A stretch of DNA of 64,000 nt, from the NCBI RefSeq assembly GCF_030463535.1, contig NC_132878.1, positions 34,040,261 to 34,104,260 on the forward strand. The letters run 5' to 3'. The stretch's first letter is position 1, and each line of letters starts with the position of its first letter. The translations under genes and the position numbers were made by a program. Below, piece by piece: positions 53,691 to 64,000 of this stretch. The stretch comes from Salminus brasiliensis (taxonomy: Eukaryota > Chordata > Actinopteri > Characiformes > Bryconidae). A model generated the notes under the pieces. That model saw only the letters and a program-made list of their open reading frames with translations, was not told the origin of the DNA and made no database searches.

Positions 53691-54397
53691 TTTACAAATA
53701 ACTTATCTGTTACAAAGACAGTTTTCCCCACTAACATTAAAAACCACCTTAGTTATCCAAATTCATTTTTCTTCTCTTTCTCCCACCCCATGTTTTAAAT
53801 TCATGAACGTAAATGGTAGCTCTGACTCAGAGCTGCAAACGGGTGTGACGGTTTCTTTGGGTTTCTCAAACATAAGTGCTTCAGACACCCAGACCCAACG
53901 GTACGAGAGAGAGAGAGATCTTTCTCTTTAATGCTGCAAATTTCAAACCCAGATCGGGCCACACCTTGGATTAAAAAGCAAGCATGCTTCGCCATTGTCA
54001 CGTTAGATCACTAGTTCATGACATTTTTTTGCTCAAGAACATCTTTTCCAGGACATACAACAGCTAGTACAACTTTAAACTGCTGTACAAGAACTAATTG
54101 ATGGACTTTTTAATCCAAGAGTAGGAGTAAACTGGGTTGAAGAGACACTAGCAATTTAGGCTGTATAATCATGATCATGTTGACCTCAACACTGCATAGA
54201 CTATTCATTCGCTAACACTTTAATAGGGCCGAAAAGTGAGGCAGCACGTGAAACTGAAAATGACACTTCACATCTTCTCAACTCCTCGATTATTATTTAT
54301 CATTATATCTTCTTCCAAAATTCAGGTAAAATTAATAAGCTAATAAACATTTAAAACATCATGAAGGCCTTGTGAAACTTGTGTAATCAAATCTACG

Positions 54398-54437
<40 letters not shown>
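54398..54437. repeat. Homopolymer A(40)
   Basis: A pure A run on the plus strand, T in the tab2 sense. Confidence 0.95.
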
Positions 54438-54439
<2 letters not shown>

Positions 54440-55096
54440 GGAAAAAAATAATAAGGCACCGTCCGTTTCAATTGCAGAGCATCTGACTGAAGGCACATGG
54501 TGATTGATTTGGCTTCACCCAGGAACACAATTCCTGAACTTTGGCAATTTCTGAACATCTGCTCCATGCAGCGTCCCTCCCGGAGTACTCGACAGCTTTT
54601 GAGAGGGCACGCGGACACGGAAACTACACGTCCCACAAGTCTTTGCTTTCAACTCATCCCGCACACGCTTCTGCGTTCCTTGCTTGGCGCGAAGGCGTAG
54701 ACAGAATATCCCCGAATATGAAACCTACATTCCAGTTGTCAGCCAAGATGGCAGTTTATTGTCCGTTGCAGGGCTGTACTTCGTTTGCTGCAGACACCCT
54801 GTGGAGACCTTTGGCCTGACGGAGGTTACGGGCCTCGTCCGTAAACCCCATCTTATTGACCTTTGCTGCATCTGCAGGTCGTACGCTGGTGAAGGAGGAG
54901 CGCTGGTGCAAAATGCTGTGCGAAACACTTTGCCACCGGCGCTGAGCTTCTCGCTAAACTTAGAAGGAAACCGTACTCGTTTGTCTAAGAGAAAACGTCA
55001 ACAAAAAAACAACAAAACAAATAGAAGTAAATGAAGTCTATGAAGCTATAATTACAGGAAATACACATGACAGCTGAAGAGAAAGAGGGAGCTAAA

Positions 55097-55117
55097 GAAA
55101 GAGAGAGAGAGAGAGAC

Positions 55118-55156
<39 letters not shown>
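55097..55156. repeat. (GA)n microsatellite
   Basis: A GA run with two GACA interruptions. Confidence 0.9.
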
Positions 55157-55161
<5 letters not shown>

Positions 55162-55634
55162 ACAGCACTTAAAAGCTCATTCTAAAACTATGTACAGTAA
55201 AAAGCTGAGTGAGAAGGCGGCTCCTTTGTAAACTGTACATCTAAGGCATGCAGTTAAGTTCCGTTTCTGGTTCGTTTTCCGTCAAATGGGAATAAGAACA
55301 TGGAAACATAGGAAAAAAAACAAAAACAAAAAAACTCCAATTTGGCAGAGATTCGACATATTCTTCCCACGGTCCTGTGGAAATACTGAAGAGTCAAGTC
55401 CAGGAAGTAGTCTGTCGGGTATTCCCTCCAGGTAAGGGGACGAGGCGGCTCTTGAAGGCAGTTCCCATCCGTAAGGCACACTTGCACATGTGAGAGTGTG
55501 TTATGTGTGTTATGTGTGTGTGTGTGTGCGCAAAGACCCTTTTGATAATACTGTTTTAGGCAGCACTGAGATTCATTTTGGAGCCAGTGGGAGGAAACCT
55601 CCACTGTGAAACACATTCACACACTCTTGCAAGC

Positions 55635-55637
<3 letters not shown>

Positions 55638-55729
<92 letters not shown>
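55638..55729. repeat. Long (AC)n microsatellite
   Basis: About 46 uninterrupted AC units. A shorter run follows at 55863-55888. Both lie in the presumed tab2 3' untranslated region. Confidence 0.95.
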
Positions 55730-55732
<3 letters not shown>

Positions 55733-56002
55733 GAGAGCTCAGCTTGGCTTAGACAGACTGAAACGGAGAAAAACCTGTAAACATCATCCAGTCTTTGGTG
55801 GGCAGAAGAACACACAACCAGATAGAAAGAGAGAGAACGAGAGAGAACACTGCAAAATCAAGCACACACACACACACACACACACACTCCACGTTCACGT
55901 CCATTTTTGAAACAAAAGTCTAGTGGAGCTGGTGAATGCTGTGTGTACAAATGAGCGTTTGTGTGTGTCTGTCTGTGTCTGTGTGTGTACATAATATAGG
56001 GC

Positions 56003-56142
56003 TCAGAAGTGTCGTGGGAATTCACACTGTTCACAGCGGTTGAGGGCAGGATGGTTGAGGAAGGTGCAGGCGGTACAATCCCACTGAACACCGTCATCAT
56101 CCTCAACCTCCGACACAGGCTTCATACTCTTACTGCTCGGCT
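56003..56142 (-). CDS. tab2: tab2 last coding exon (NZF zinc finger)
   Basis: The acceptor is 'ccccctcccag', preceded by C- and CT-rich microsatellite sequence. It encodes [39 protein letters not shown] and EFPRHF, with stop TGA at 56005-56003. The four zinc cysteines (C-x2-C ... C-x2-C) and the ubiquitin-binding TF pair are intact. Confidence 0.93.
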
Positions 56143-56176
56143 CTGGGAGGGGGGGGAGAAGGGGGGGGGGGGGGGG

Positions 56177-56219
<43 letters not shown>

Positions 56220-59200
56220 GCAACTGTGTAAGTACTTTTGTTTTCATAACCAAAGTGGCTGACTCTCGTACAAACATGTCTTATGTTCTGTGTATGTTTG
56301 TGCCGGCGGGGGGCGGAGCTGAGCCATCAATCATATCTAATCTTCAATTACACAAAACAATGAAGCACAGTGTTTTCTCTGACAGCCCTTTCACAAAAGA
56401 GGAACTACAAATCAAACACACCCTCAGAGACCCTCTGTTGCATAAATAGTAACAACTGTTGAAAGCACTGTAGTTTATGCCCACTTCTCACTAAATGGCA
56501 CTGAAACTGCATATCCTGACAGGCCGCACTCAGAAACGTGTTATAGCATTATAAAAATTCTGCAGTTCAAAGCCAAACATGTCAAACATGCCAGCCTCCC
56601 ACTGACATTCTTGCTCCGTTTTGTCAATATTTGACCTTCTTTCATGCAAATATATTAACGAAATAAAATAAAAACACATACATAAATTGTATTTATTTCT
56701 GGAAATGTTGCTAAAATGCAACCATGGGCCTACATTTTCAACAACCCTTATTTACTCCATTTTACGCTATTATGCCATTATAATTAATGGGTTTTTCATC
56801 TGTATTACTGCTTTAACACTGACATTCGGGGGAAAAAAATGCTGTATAAATAGGAGACAAAGCCCGAATGTTGGTATGTATTTTCGCCAGAAACACCTTC
56901 ATTGTCGCTGCTGTGTGTAGGCTGAATCTAATTCTGCAACAACACAGGATCATCTAGCGCAAGAATTTTGACTGGATAGTAGGCAGTTCAAGGTTACAAA
57001 CTGCCGCCAGCTATAGTACATGAATGATTGTCTGCTAGGGTGAACGTATGGTTCGACTGTACTTTTACACATCTGATCCTAGTGCTTCCCCTGGGATATT
57101 TTTATCAGCGAGCAGTATTTCTGGGTGGGATCAGGGAGGACAAGCTACAACCTTACTTGCCCCTGACCATATACTGTTTCATTAAGATTTAATCTTGAAT
57201 GTGATCAGAAAAAACAACCAACCAAACAGAGATAAAGACGGATCTCACCACTGTTATCAGTGACCGTCAAAAACTCTTGAAGCTCTCAGTAAAAAGCTGA
57301 TAAGATAGATAGGAAAGGAAGGGAGGAAGCAGAGAGAGATAAGGAGGGATCAAGAGTTGTAACAGATCTCTGACCTTGCTTACACAGCAACGACTCAAAT
57401 CATACAAATGCTACAAATTGAATTTCATAGTTCAATTAGATAATAATGGCAATATTTAGAATCATTTCTAAACATATGGTAAATTGTATATAATTGGCGT
57501 AATAATATTATTATTATTACTATAATTAGTAATAATATTTTATTATAATAATTTGAATATTACTACTACCATTATTATGTCTTACACTTGAGAATATTAC
57601 TGGACATGTTCAGATACAGACAGCTACTCAGCTTTGGCAACAATGTTCCGAGAGAGAGAAATTGTGAGAGTGAGATTGAGAGAGTGAGAGTGCATGAGAA
57701 AGAACCCTGTAGTTGTTGAGGACTAAATAAAAGAAACCAAGGCCAAAGAGCAGGACAGTGCAAGTTACCCACCCACAGGTGCAGGGAGACAGGGTGGAAC
57801 AGGAGGGAGAGAAGGGTCTCTCTTTAGCTTGGAGCTGACGTTTATTTTGCGTCCTCTCCTGTCTAGAGAGCCCCAGTGATCCGAGCCTGACCCAACCACA
57901 GCAGGATGGAAAGAGAAGACGATGGAGAACAGAGAAAAGGAGATATTAAAAAAAAAAAAAAGTTTTATGGGGGAAGAAGAGAAAGGACATAGAAACAGAT
58001 GGAGACAGAGGAGAGGAATAAGGAGAAATGTAGAGATGCTTGCACACGTGAGACAGTACTCACCTGCTGCTGGGGTACCTTTGGGCTTCGGAGGGACAGG
58101 ACCCAAGAAGCCGAGGTTGTCGTAGAAATTATGGATTGCATTAGGATTAAAGTGTGGTCCTGAAACACACCACACAAGCTCAGATTAGACAGACATGTTC
58201 AAACAGGCCAGAACTGAATGATAACAAGGAGAATTAAGGCCGTAGTCAATTCCAATGCAACATGGTTAAAGATTGGTCTGTTCCATTTTACCCCAAAATT
58301 TTACTAGATTATGTGAATGCCGTAATTCCTCCAAACTCCAATATAAGACCCATGATTGGTTAGGAAGCTCACATCACACAATAAATATTCTATTTGAACG
58401 GTAGATATTTGATTGCATGATAGACGGCAGAGATGATCTACTTGTGCTATAAAGTTCACATGCCAGTCCCTGGCTGAGCTTTGGGGGCCATGGTCAAACT
58501 AGTCAGAGAGCTCCTGGCTTTGGAACCTTAGCTTGCAGATGGGGGGCAGAGGAAAATGTACACACTGAGGTGACCACCTGATCATATACACCTGATCGTA
58601 TATCCCACTGAATCCCTTTGCAGTCCCTTAGATCATCCATTTTCCACTCAGAAAATCAGACGTATACTTTACTACATGGGAATCAAGCGCATTCCCATCA
58701 AAATGCGACAGACATTAAATGAACACCTGCACCACGCCTCCCCCTCATGTGCCTGAAAGTCAATACATCCAAAGCATGAGTCAGCACACATGCACATGCA
58801 TGACTACACATGACTGTACAGGATGTGAAAATGCAGACTATTCCTGAACCAGAGAGTCATGGGAAGACTAAGTGCACACAGACAGAACAGTCAGCTGTGC
58901 TTTCTGAGTCACTGATAGGACTATGTCGCGAGAGTCACCTTGTCTTTTTTATTGGAGGGGGTGTGTGGGACATACAGTACATACAGTGGGAGAGGCAACA
59001 ATGGCAGTTTGAGAACGAGTTAGTCTCGCCTAAGCGCTTTGAGAGCGGTTGCGTGCGCACATGGTGTGAAAGAGGTGCCAGAGGTATAATAAATCCCTTA
59101 CTCGAGAGCAGTAGCAGGATGTCATTCAGGAAACAACTGGCAGTTAACACTACAATAGCAGCACATTTGTCGTGTGCATGCACATGGGCAGGCAAAAAGG

Positions 59201-60971
59201 GGAAGCAAAGGTTGCTTGTACTGTGGTCCACTGCCGCATGACCTTTCCCACCCGCTGCAAGATTTATCTGCGTGAAGGAGCTCTGCCAACTGCCGAGCCA
59301 GACACGTTTGCTGGGTTTGACAGGAAGACAAAACATGCCCTGGTCTCAGATTCCAGCCAGTGTGGGGATGAGAGCATGGAGCATGCAATGAACCTGCAAA
59401 CGTTGCACTCAAAAGCTTTGGGAGAGGGGTTTTAATGGAGCTATTTCTACCCTTCTGTAGCAAGTTAGTAGACACTTGTTTATACAATCTGAATCAAGGA
59501 TATTAAAAATGATCCATATTTTATATATTTTCCTTGTGTAATGAGCTGTTCTTGAGAATAAGGATCAGTCAACTGACAAAAATGTAATGCGTTTGTGCAT
59601 GCGTTGGAGAAAGGGAGCAGCAGATTTCATATGCAAGAGAAAGATTTCATGTTTTATGTGCATGTGTTGGCTAGGACTGGGATTTTCTTAGCTGATGAAA
59701 CAGGCCCAGTTCATAAGCATACCAATTTAGTATGAAGGCTACACTTGCTTTTGTAAAAAAAAAATAGCTGCCGTTTTTAAGAAAAATTAGCAAAGATAAA
59801 AATACACAAATACATAAATGCATTTCGGCAACTGAGAGAATCTCACATAACGTTGTGTGTGCCAAGCCTGAATTGCCAACAAGCAGCAGAGATAGAGACT
59901 CAGAGTTTGCCCCAGAGTGAATGAGTGTGAGACTCACCGCGTGCTTGGAGGAGGTCGATCTCTTTAGTTAAACAGTCGATGTCGATCTGCAGTAATCTGT
60001 TCTTACACCTCAGCTGCTGCATCTCATCAAGCTGCACATACACAGGAAAGCACAGTAAGATGGACTGAAACTGAGAAGCTGATGTTAAGACTTTTCACTT
60101 TTTGTAGAGAAAGTACGCCTGTAGTGCATAAGGGGTGAAAACCTTGCACCTCACAATGATTCAGGCTGATTATGATTCATTGCAAAATAATTCAACACAT
60201 TATTAAGTCATACCTCTCCAAAATCTGATTCAATTTTGGAAAGAATCAGAATAATAATAAGTATTATTATTTATTTAGCTATGTCCAATTTCCCTTATTA
60301 GACAAGCCCACCAAGCCCAGGAGAGTAAAGGCTAGCATGTACTGTATCAGAAGAAGCTGCCGCTAATGCAGGATCATTGGACAGCTGAACAATGAATTAA
60401 CTGCCAGTTCTGTATGGTCATGGATATGACCATGGACAGCTATGGCTTCACCGCAAAGTGTACTCACTAAACTGCATACATCTTACAGGGGAAACTATAA
60501 ACACAGAGGAGGAACAAATCAAACGATACACCTAAACTAAAACTATCATGCGTCCTTATGGATACTGACACTGCAATTCTGAGTAGCCAAAACTGATCCA
60601 GTACTTCTCTTTAAAATCTGATAACCTTAAAAATGACCTATTTTTAACTGAAGCACCTTCCATAAAATGAAAAGCACAAGGTCAATACTGAATATCATCA
60701 CCATCATCTATGTTAACATTCCAAAACTGATGTGGATGAATCATCACCTGCAGATCGATGTGCAGGTATGTGTGTGTGTGTGCATGCATTTGTGTGCTAA
60801 AGGCACTTACAGATGGAATCTGAGAGACCGAGTTGGACCTCTGCAGTCGTCTTCTTGTAAGGTCATTCTCCATCTCGTTTACTTCCTCTTTAAGCTTCTC
60901 CAAGTTCTTCTTTTTCAGCTTTAGCTCATGACACAAACGCTCCATACGTGCCTTCTGATGCACCAGCAATG
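56003..60971 (-). CDS. tab2: tab2 (TAK1-binding protein 2), last five coding exons; spliced
   Basis: TAB2 is the cytoplasmic adaptor that binds Lys63-linked ubiquitin chains and brings TAK1 (MAP3K7) to TRAF6 or RIP1 in IL-1, TLR and TNF signalling. The minus-strand join of 60971-60811, 60031-59938, 58159-58064, 57886-57773 and 56142-56003 yields about 201 residues of the C-terminus. Features in order: coiled coil ([12 protein letters not shown] to [17 protein letters not shown]), continued by [38 protein letters not shown] with PVPPKPK; a basic, Pro-rich variable piece; an acidic EVEDDDG; and the NZF zinc finger [12 protein letters not shown]...CEQCEF with the TF pair that contacts ubiquitin; end PRHF. 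The large first coding exon (CUE domain) lies right of the window. TAB3 is the main alternative; [10 protein letters not shown] and synteny favour tab2. Confidence 0.92.
56146..56214. repeat. tab2: G-run plus (GA)n microsatellite forming the tab2 last-exon acceptor tract
   Basis: The plus strand has G-rich sequence at 56146-56176 and (GA)n at 56181-56214. In the tab2 sense this is (TC)n, then a C run, ending four bases before the exon. Confidence 0.9.
56215..57772 (-). other. tab2: tab2 last intron (remainder)
   Basis: AT-rich, with an ATT-rich patch at 57496-57560. No exon or named repeat is seen. Confidence 0.7.
57773..57886 (-). CDS. tab2: tab2 exon, basic Pro-rich variable segment
   Basis: The acceptor is 'gtggttgggtcag'. 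It encodes [20 protein letters not shown] then [16 protein letters not shown] and V. The phases of the neighbours fit. The donor is ambiguous: 'cctgtgg|gtgggt' (used here) joins a canonical cag acceptor, while 'cct|gtgggt' would also keep frame with an acceptor two bases later. The segment differs from the human sequence I recall, so the exon is less certain than the others. Confidence 0.72.
58064..58159 (-). CDS. tab2: tab2 exon, [14 protein letters not shown] region
   Basis: The acceptor is 'gtgtgtttcag' and the donor 'gcagcag|gtgagt'. It encodes [20 protein letters not shown] then [11 protein letters not shown] and one base. It is strongly conserved in TAB2 and TAB3. Confidence 0.94.
58160..59937 (-). 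other. tab2: tab2 intron
   Basis: Several chance open frames of up to about 140 codons occur on both strands around 58810-59490. None has family motifs or splice context. No repeat I can name. Confidence 0.65.
59938..60031 (-). CDS. tab2: tab2 exon, end of coiled coil
   Basis: The acceptor is gtatgtgcag and the donor 'cgcg|gtgagt'. It encodes [20 protein letters not shown] then [11 protein letters not shown] and one base of a Gly codon. Confidence 0.94.
60270..60400 (-). repeat. SINE-like tail fragment in tab2 intron
   Basis: On the minus strand it reads toward 'aaattggacatagctaaata', an A/T-rich tail of SINE type, preceded by 'cttctgatacagtacatgct'. Tentative. Confidence 0.3.
60811..60971 (-). 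CDS. tab2: tab2 coiled-coil exon
   Basis: The acceptor is gtgtatttcag and the donor 'ccatct|gtaagt'. The first two bases complete an Ala codon, and 53 codons follow, from LLVHQK to SQIPS. It has heptad-rich [19 protein letters not shown]. Confidence 0.94.
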
Positions 60972-61089
60972 CTGAAATACACACACAGGTTTACGGAGGT
61001 CAGACCACTCTAAAAACAGTCTTCTCATGTTCCGGAACTTGCAATTGTCTTATTTCATTCATTTTACACTTTTTTTTTTATATAAACAC

Positions 61090-61270
61090 TACACTTCAAA
61101 GGGTTCTTTGAGTGAGGACACTCAAGAAGACCCACTTTTGGTTCCATAAAGAACCATGTTCGCAATAAGAAAAGTGTGAGTGAGTCACATCACTATTACA
61201 AATATGATTCCCTATGGATCCAAAGTGGTTCCTCTGTGGCATCGCCTAAAGAAGCATTTAAAGAACCGCT
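61090..61270. repeat. AAAGAACC-type dispersed repeat, copy 7
   Basis: It holds 'aaagggttctttgagtgagg', 'ggttccataaagaaccatgt', 'ggttcctctgtggcatcgcc' and 'taaagaagcatttaaagaac'. It is the clearest example of the family with a fold-back layout. Confidence 0.6.
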
Positions 61271-62255
61271 CATAGTGTTCTGATGCGCTCATCTGCAATT
61301 TGTGACCATAATCACAACTATAAAGAAAATGAATATCATGAACATATGGGTCAACACTGGTTTAAAGTAGCATTCTCAAACACTGCATCATATGACTGAC
61401 TCCCTGCAGTCTGTCACATGCCATTCTTCCCTCCAGTGTTTACCACCACCCTTTTCTTTGCACTTTATCACACAGATGCACACAAACATCTCCTTCTGTC
61501 TTCCTGTCTCCCCCTCTTCACTCGTCATCTCTGGAATCCATATCTCCATCATTTCTTTTATTTACAAACTCACTGTTCTGCACTGGAACTGGCAGGGTGG
61601 GGTCATCTGTCCAGACACGGAGTAAACTTCCATATTCAGAGTAAACTTAGTCTTGGGTTAAATTACCCTGGCTAGCCAAAGCACACATGCAAGAATGTTT
61701 CTGTCGGGACTCTTGCCCACATATTTGGATATAGTGCAATAACTCTATATGCAGACATAGCTCAGACATACACGTGGGCGTTCCTCGGTTTTACCAGAAG
61801 AGGGCTCATAAAGCCTACAGTATGGAGGAAGTGTAATTATGTGCATGTACTATATTTCTATATTGTACAGTGTTTCTGCTACTGAAAGCACATAAGACTA
61901 GACTATATGAAACCAAATTCACATCACAGTATTCTTCTTGATATAATAATAATAATAATAATGTTACAATACAGAATATCAGAAATCAACACTAAGGTCA
62001 TCCTGGTTTTAAACATATTCCTGGTATACTTCCCACTCCTAGTAGCATCTAAATTTGACCTCTTGGATCAATGGTCTGTCTACTTCCCTTAGTGTCTCTG
62101 ACTATCTGGGTGTCTGTTTCTTGTACCAATTTGTTGGTCTACATATCTGTCTGCAGGTTTGATTTGATTTGTCTGGCGATTTGAACATTTTTTCAAATAT
62201 TTGTTTTTACAATATCAAAACTTTATGCAGTCCAATAATCAATTACAATGGCTGT

Positions 62256-62258
<3 letters not shown>

Positions 62259-62347
<89 letters not shown>

Positions 62348-62350
62348 TTT
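62259..62350. repeat. (AT)n followed by T run
   Basis: About 36 AT units (62259-62330), then 20 T. The AT part is self-complementary. Confidence 0.95.
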
Positions 62351-62818
62351 AATTTTATTTTAATCTTGTATGCCAATACTTTTCATTAAATGATGCTTTG
62401 CTGACATGAATATTAGTTCTCCATTGACACATATAATATAACTTACTTAAATACTTTGAATAAATTAAATACATAAATATAGCAGTGCCAAAGTGTTGCA
62501 TTAGTTTTTACATCTTTGTAGGGGGTTAGGTGTGTTTGTATTTATGTATTTTGCTGTCTTTTTATTTTTCTCCTTTTTAGTAACTGTTACAGAAAAATCA
62601 TAATCTTCAAATATTGCTGATTTTCACTTTTTGACTTCATACTGAATAAACCAATAGAAATGCTCCAAATTGATTTGGGATTAAATCAGTTTACACTGAC
62701 TTCTATTACTGTAAAGTTCCTGTTTTTGGAGACGTTTGTGCACGACCACGATAATTTGAACAACAGCTGGATACAAAGACAGATCAAACAGGTCAACCAC
62801 CTACATATCTGTGTAGAC

Positions 62819-62889
<71 letters not shown>
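62819..62889. repeat. (ACAG)n tetranucleotide microsatellite
   Basis: About 17 tandem cagacaga-type units. The open frames reading TDRQTDRQ and VCLSVCLS here are repeat artefacts. Confidence 0.95.
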
Positions 62890-63214
62890 CTCAGCTGCTG
62901 GGGAGTCATAATGGGACTCAATTTACAAAACAGAACTGGTGGAGGCAACTGAACTGATCCTATAAAAGAAAACCATAATGCCAACTGTCCTTTACTCCAC
63001 TTCCTCCAGGACACGTGTCAGTGGGACAGGTCATGTTGTGAGTCACACTGAAAACAGTCCTCACCACACACACCCTGTCCTGTGTGTCCTGGGGGGAAAA
63101 TGCCAGACAGTGGATAAAGGGAGTGATAAAGGAGCCCCTGCCTCAAAACACACACCAGTTCATAAATGCAGGAACACAATCTGGGCACATACAGACACAC
63201 GGAAACACACAGAT

Positions 63215-63234
63215 ACACACACACACACACACAC
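63215..63234. repeat. (AC)n microsatellite
   Basis: A short AC run of ten units. Confidence 0.9.
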
Positions 63235-64000
63235 GTCAGCAGAATGTGAGACCCCTAGTCAATGAGTCACACGTCATCAAGGGAAAACTCCATATAAGGT
63301 AAACACTGCCTTCATCTTACACACACACACCCACCCACCTCAAACCGAGTCACCTTTGCCTTTATTTCTTTCCTAATAGAGTATTGAGTTAACAAAGATA
63401 ACAAAGCTTTGATTGTGAGAGGGTTTTAATGAGAATATGGAGTGGACATAGTTTATCCGTAATGTGCCCCAGTGTCAACAGTGCGGAAATTCACATTGAG
63501 GAATCGGACCACGCACGGTCCTGAAAATGTTTAAACTGCCCTCTTGGCAGGCACAAACACATATTTTACTACCACTGTGTAAAAACCTATACTATCCCTC
63601 TTAATGTAACACAGGCTGGTGTGTGAGCAGGCCCAGAGGCAGCAGGGAAAGTATTAGGCAAACTTTCCTTACGCAACATTATACTCAATTTTAGCCAATA
63701 CAGTAAACAATGGGAGAAAGCGGTCAAACGGACAGCCCAGGCACGTGAATTTGTCCCCAAAAGCCCGTTAACCAACGTATAAGGACAACGAATATCAAAT
63801 AACCTCATTCTAATTTAATTCCACCTGCATTTACTAAGTAATGCTGTCCGAAATAAACGTGCCACAACACCTCCAGACTGGTTCTGTCAGTTTGTGCAGA
63901 CTATGTTCAACGAATGCTAAACACGTAACGTGCAGATGTATTGGGAAAGAGCCACTGTGTGGCTGTGACCCAGAAAGTCAGCAGAGGGGAAAACAATAAC

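Larger units (their letters stand above)
53685..56002 (-). other. tab2: Probable tab2 3' untranslated region
   Basis: Downstream of the tab2 stop on the minus strand, about 2.3 kb contains no further exon. It ends at an AATAAA (minus strand, 53690-53685) in a T/A-rich context. It holds a 40-base homopolymer (54398-54437, T in tab2 sense), a (GA)n patch, a 90-bp (AC)n run and further short AC runs. Vertebrate TAB2 transcripts have long 3' untranslated regions, which fits. The exact end is inferred. Confidence 0.5.
60972..64000 (-). other. tab2: tab2 intron, right part of window
   Basis: This should be the intron between the long first coding exon of tab2 and the coiled-coil exon. None of the N-terminal TAB2 coding sequence is visible before the window ends. 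It contains the AAAGAACC-type repeat (61090-61270) and three microsatellites. The rest is unremarkable. Confidence 0.65.

Noticed and set aside
56009..56449. 146-codon plus-strand open frame
   Set aside because: It is the antisense of the tab2 last exon extended through the G-run and (GA)n microsatellite (RERERERE).
58810..59487. Three overlapping frames of 120-143 codons on both strands
   Set aside because: They lie inside a tab2 intron, overlap one another in opposite directions and show no conserved motif.
62819..62889. Short regular repeats resembling a CRISPR array or a repeat protein
   Set aside because: It is a simple ACAG microsatellite without spacers, in a eukaryotic intron.

Overview
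The window is vertebrate nuclear DNA, almost certainly from a teleost fish. Genes are split into short exons with GT/AG borders. The space between them is filled with Tc1-type transposons, tRNA-derived SINEs and long (AC)n, (GA)n and (AT)n microsatellites of the kind common in fish. The proteins are clear orthologues of vertebrate innate-immunity and signalling genes. A more precise lineage (possibly an ostariophysan such as a characin or catfish) is only a guess from the repeat style.

Three protein-coding host genes are supported. (1) 4641-12438, + strand: the last two coding exons of scara5, encoding the scavenger-receptor cysteine-rich domain and the stop codon. The rest of the gene lies left of the window. 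(2) 41055-49298, + strand: a complete six-exon zc3h12d (Regnase-4 type RNase), 552 codons plus stop, with all five PIN-domain acidic residues and the CCCH zinc finger. (3) 60971-56003, - strand: the last five coding exons of tab2 (TAK1-binding adaptor), from the C-terminal coiled coil to the ubiquitin-binding NZF finger. The large first coding exon lies right of the window. zc3h12d and tab2 converge tail to tail, as I recall for their human orthologues on 6q25. This supports the paralogue call for the zc3h12 gene.

The only other intact reading frame is a transposase. It sits in a 1.6-kb Tc1/mariner element at 31678-33288 with TA target duplications, 214-bp terminal repeats of IR/DR layout, an uninterrupted 339-residue DD34E transposase, and very little divergence between the two ends. 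It looks young and may be active.

The 28.6 kb between scara5 and zc3h12d holds no host exon that I can recognise. It contains internally deleted Tc1 relics, SINEs, a palindromic tandem array (14.2-14.9 kb), a degenerate minisatellite of roughly 52 bp (26.1-26.5 kb), a CCTAAA-rich array with 292-bp higher-order repetition (36.0-36.5 kb), and several local duplications.

Zc3h12 proteins are RNases that destroy inflammatory mRNAs, and TAB2 carries ubiquitin signals to TAK1 and NF-kB. These two neighbours therefore act on opposite arms of the same inflammatory response. I see no previously undescribed multi-gene system. The most useful observations are the intact transposon, the palindromic array, the microsatellite used as the splice-acceptor tract of the last tab2 exon, and the alternative-splice potential of both immune genes.
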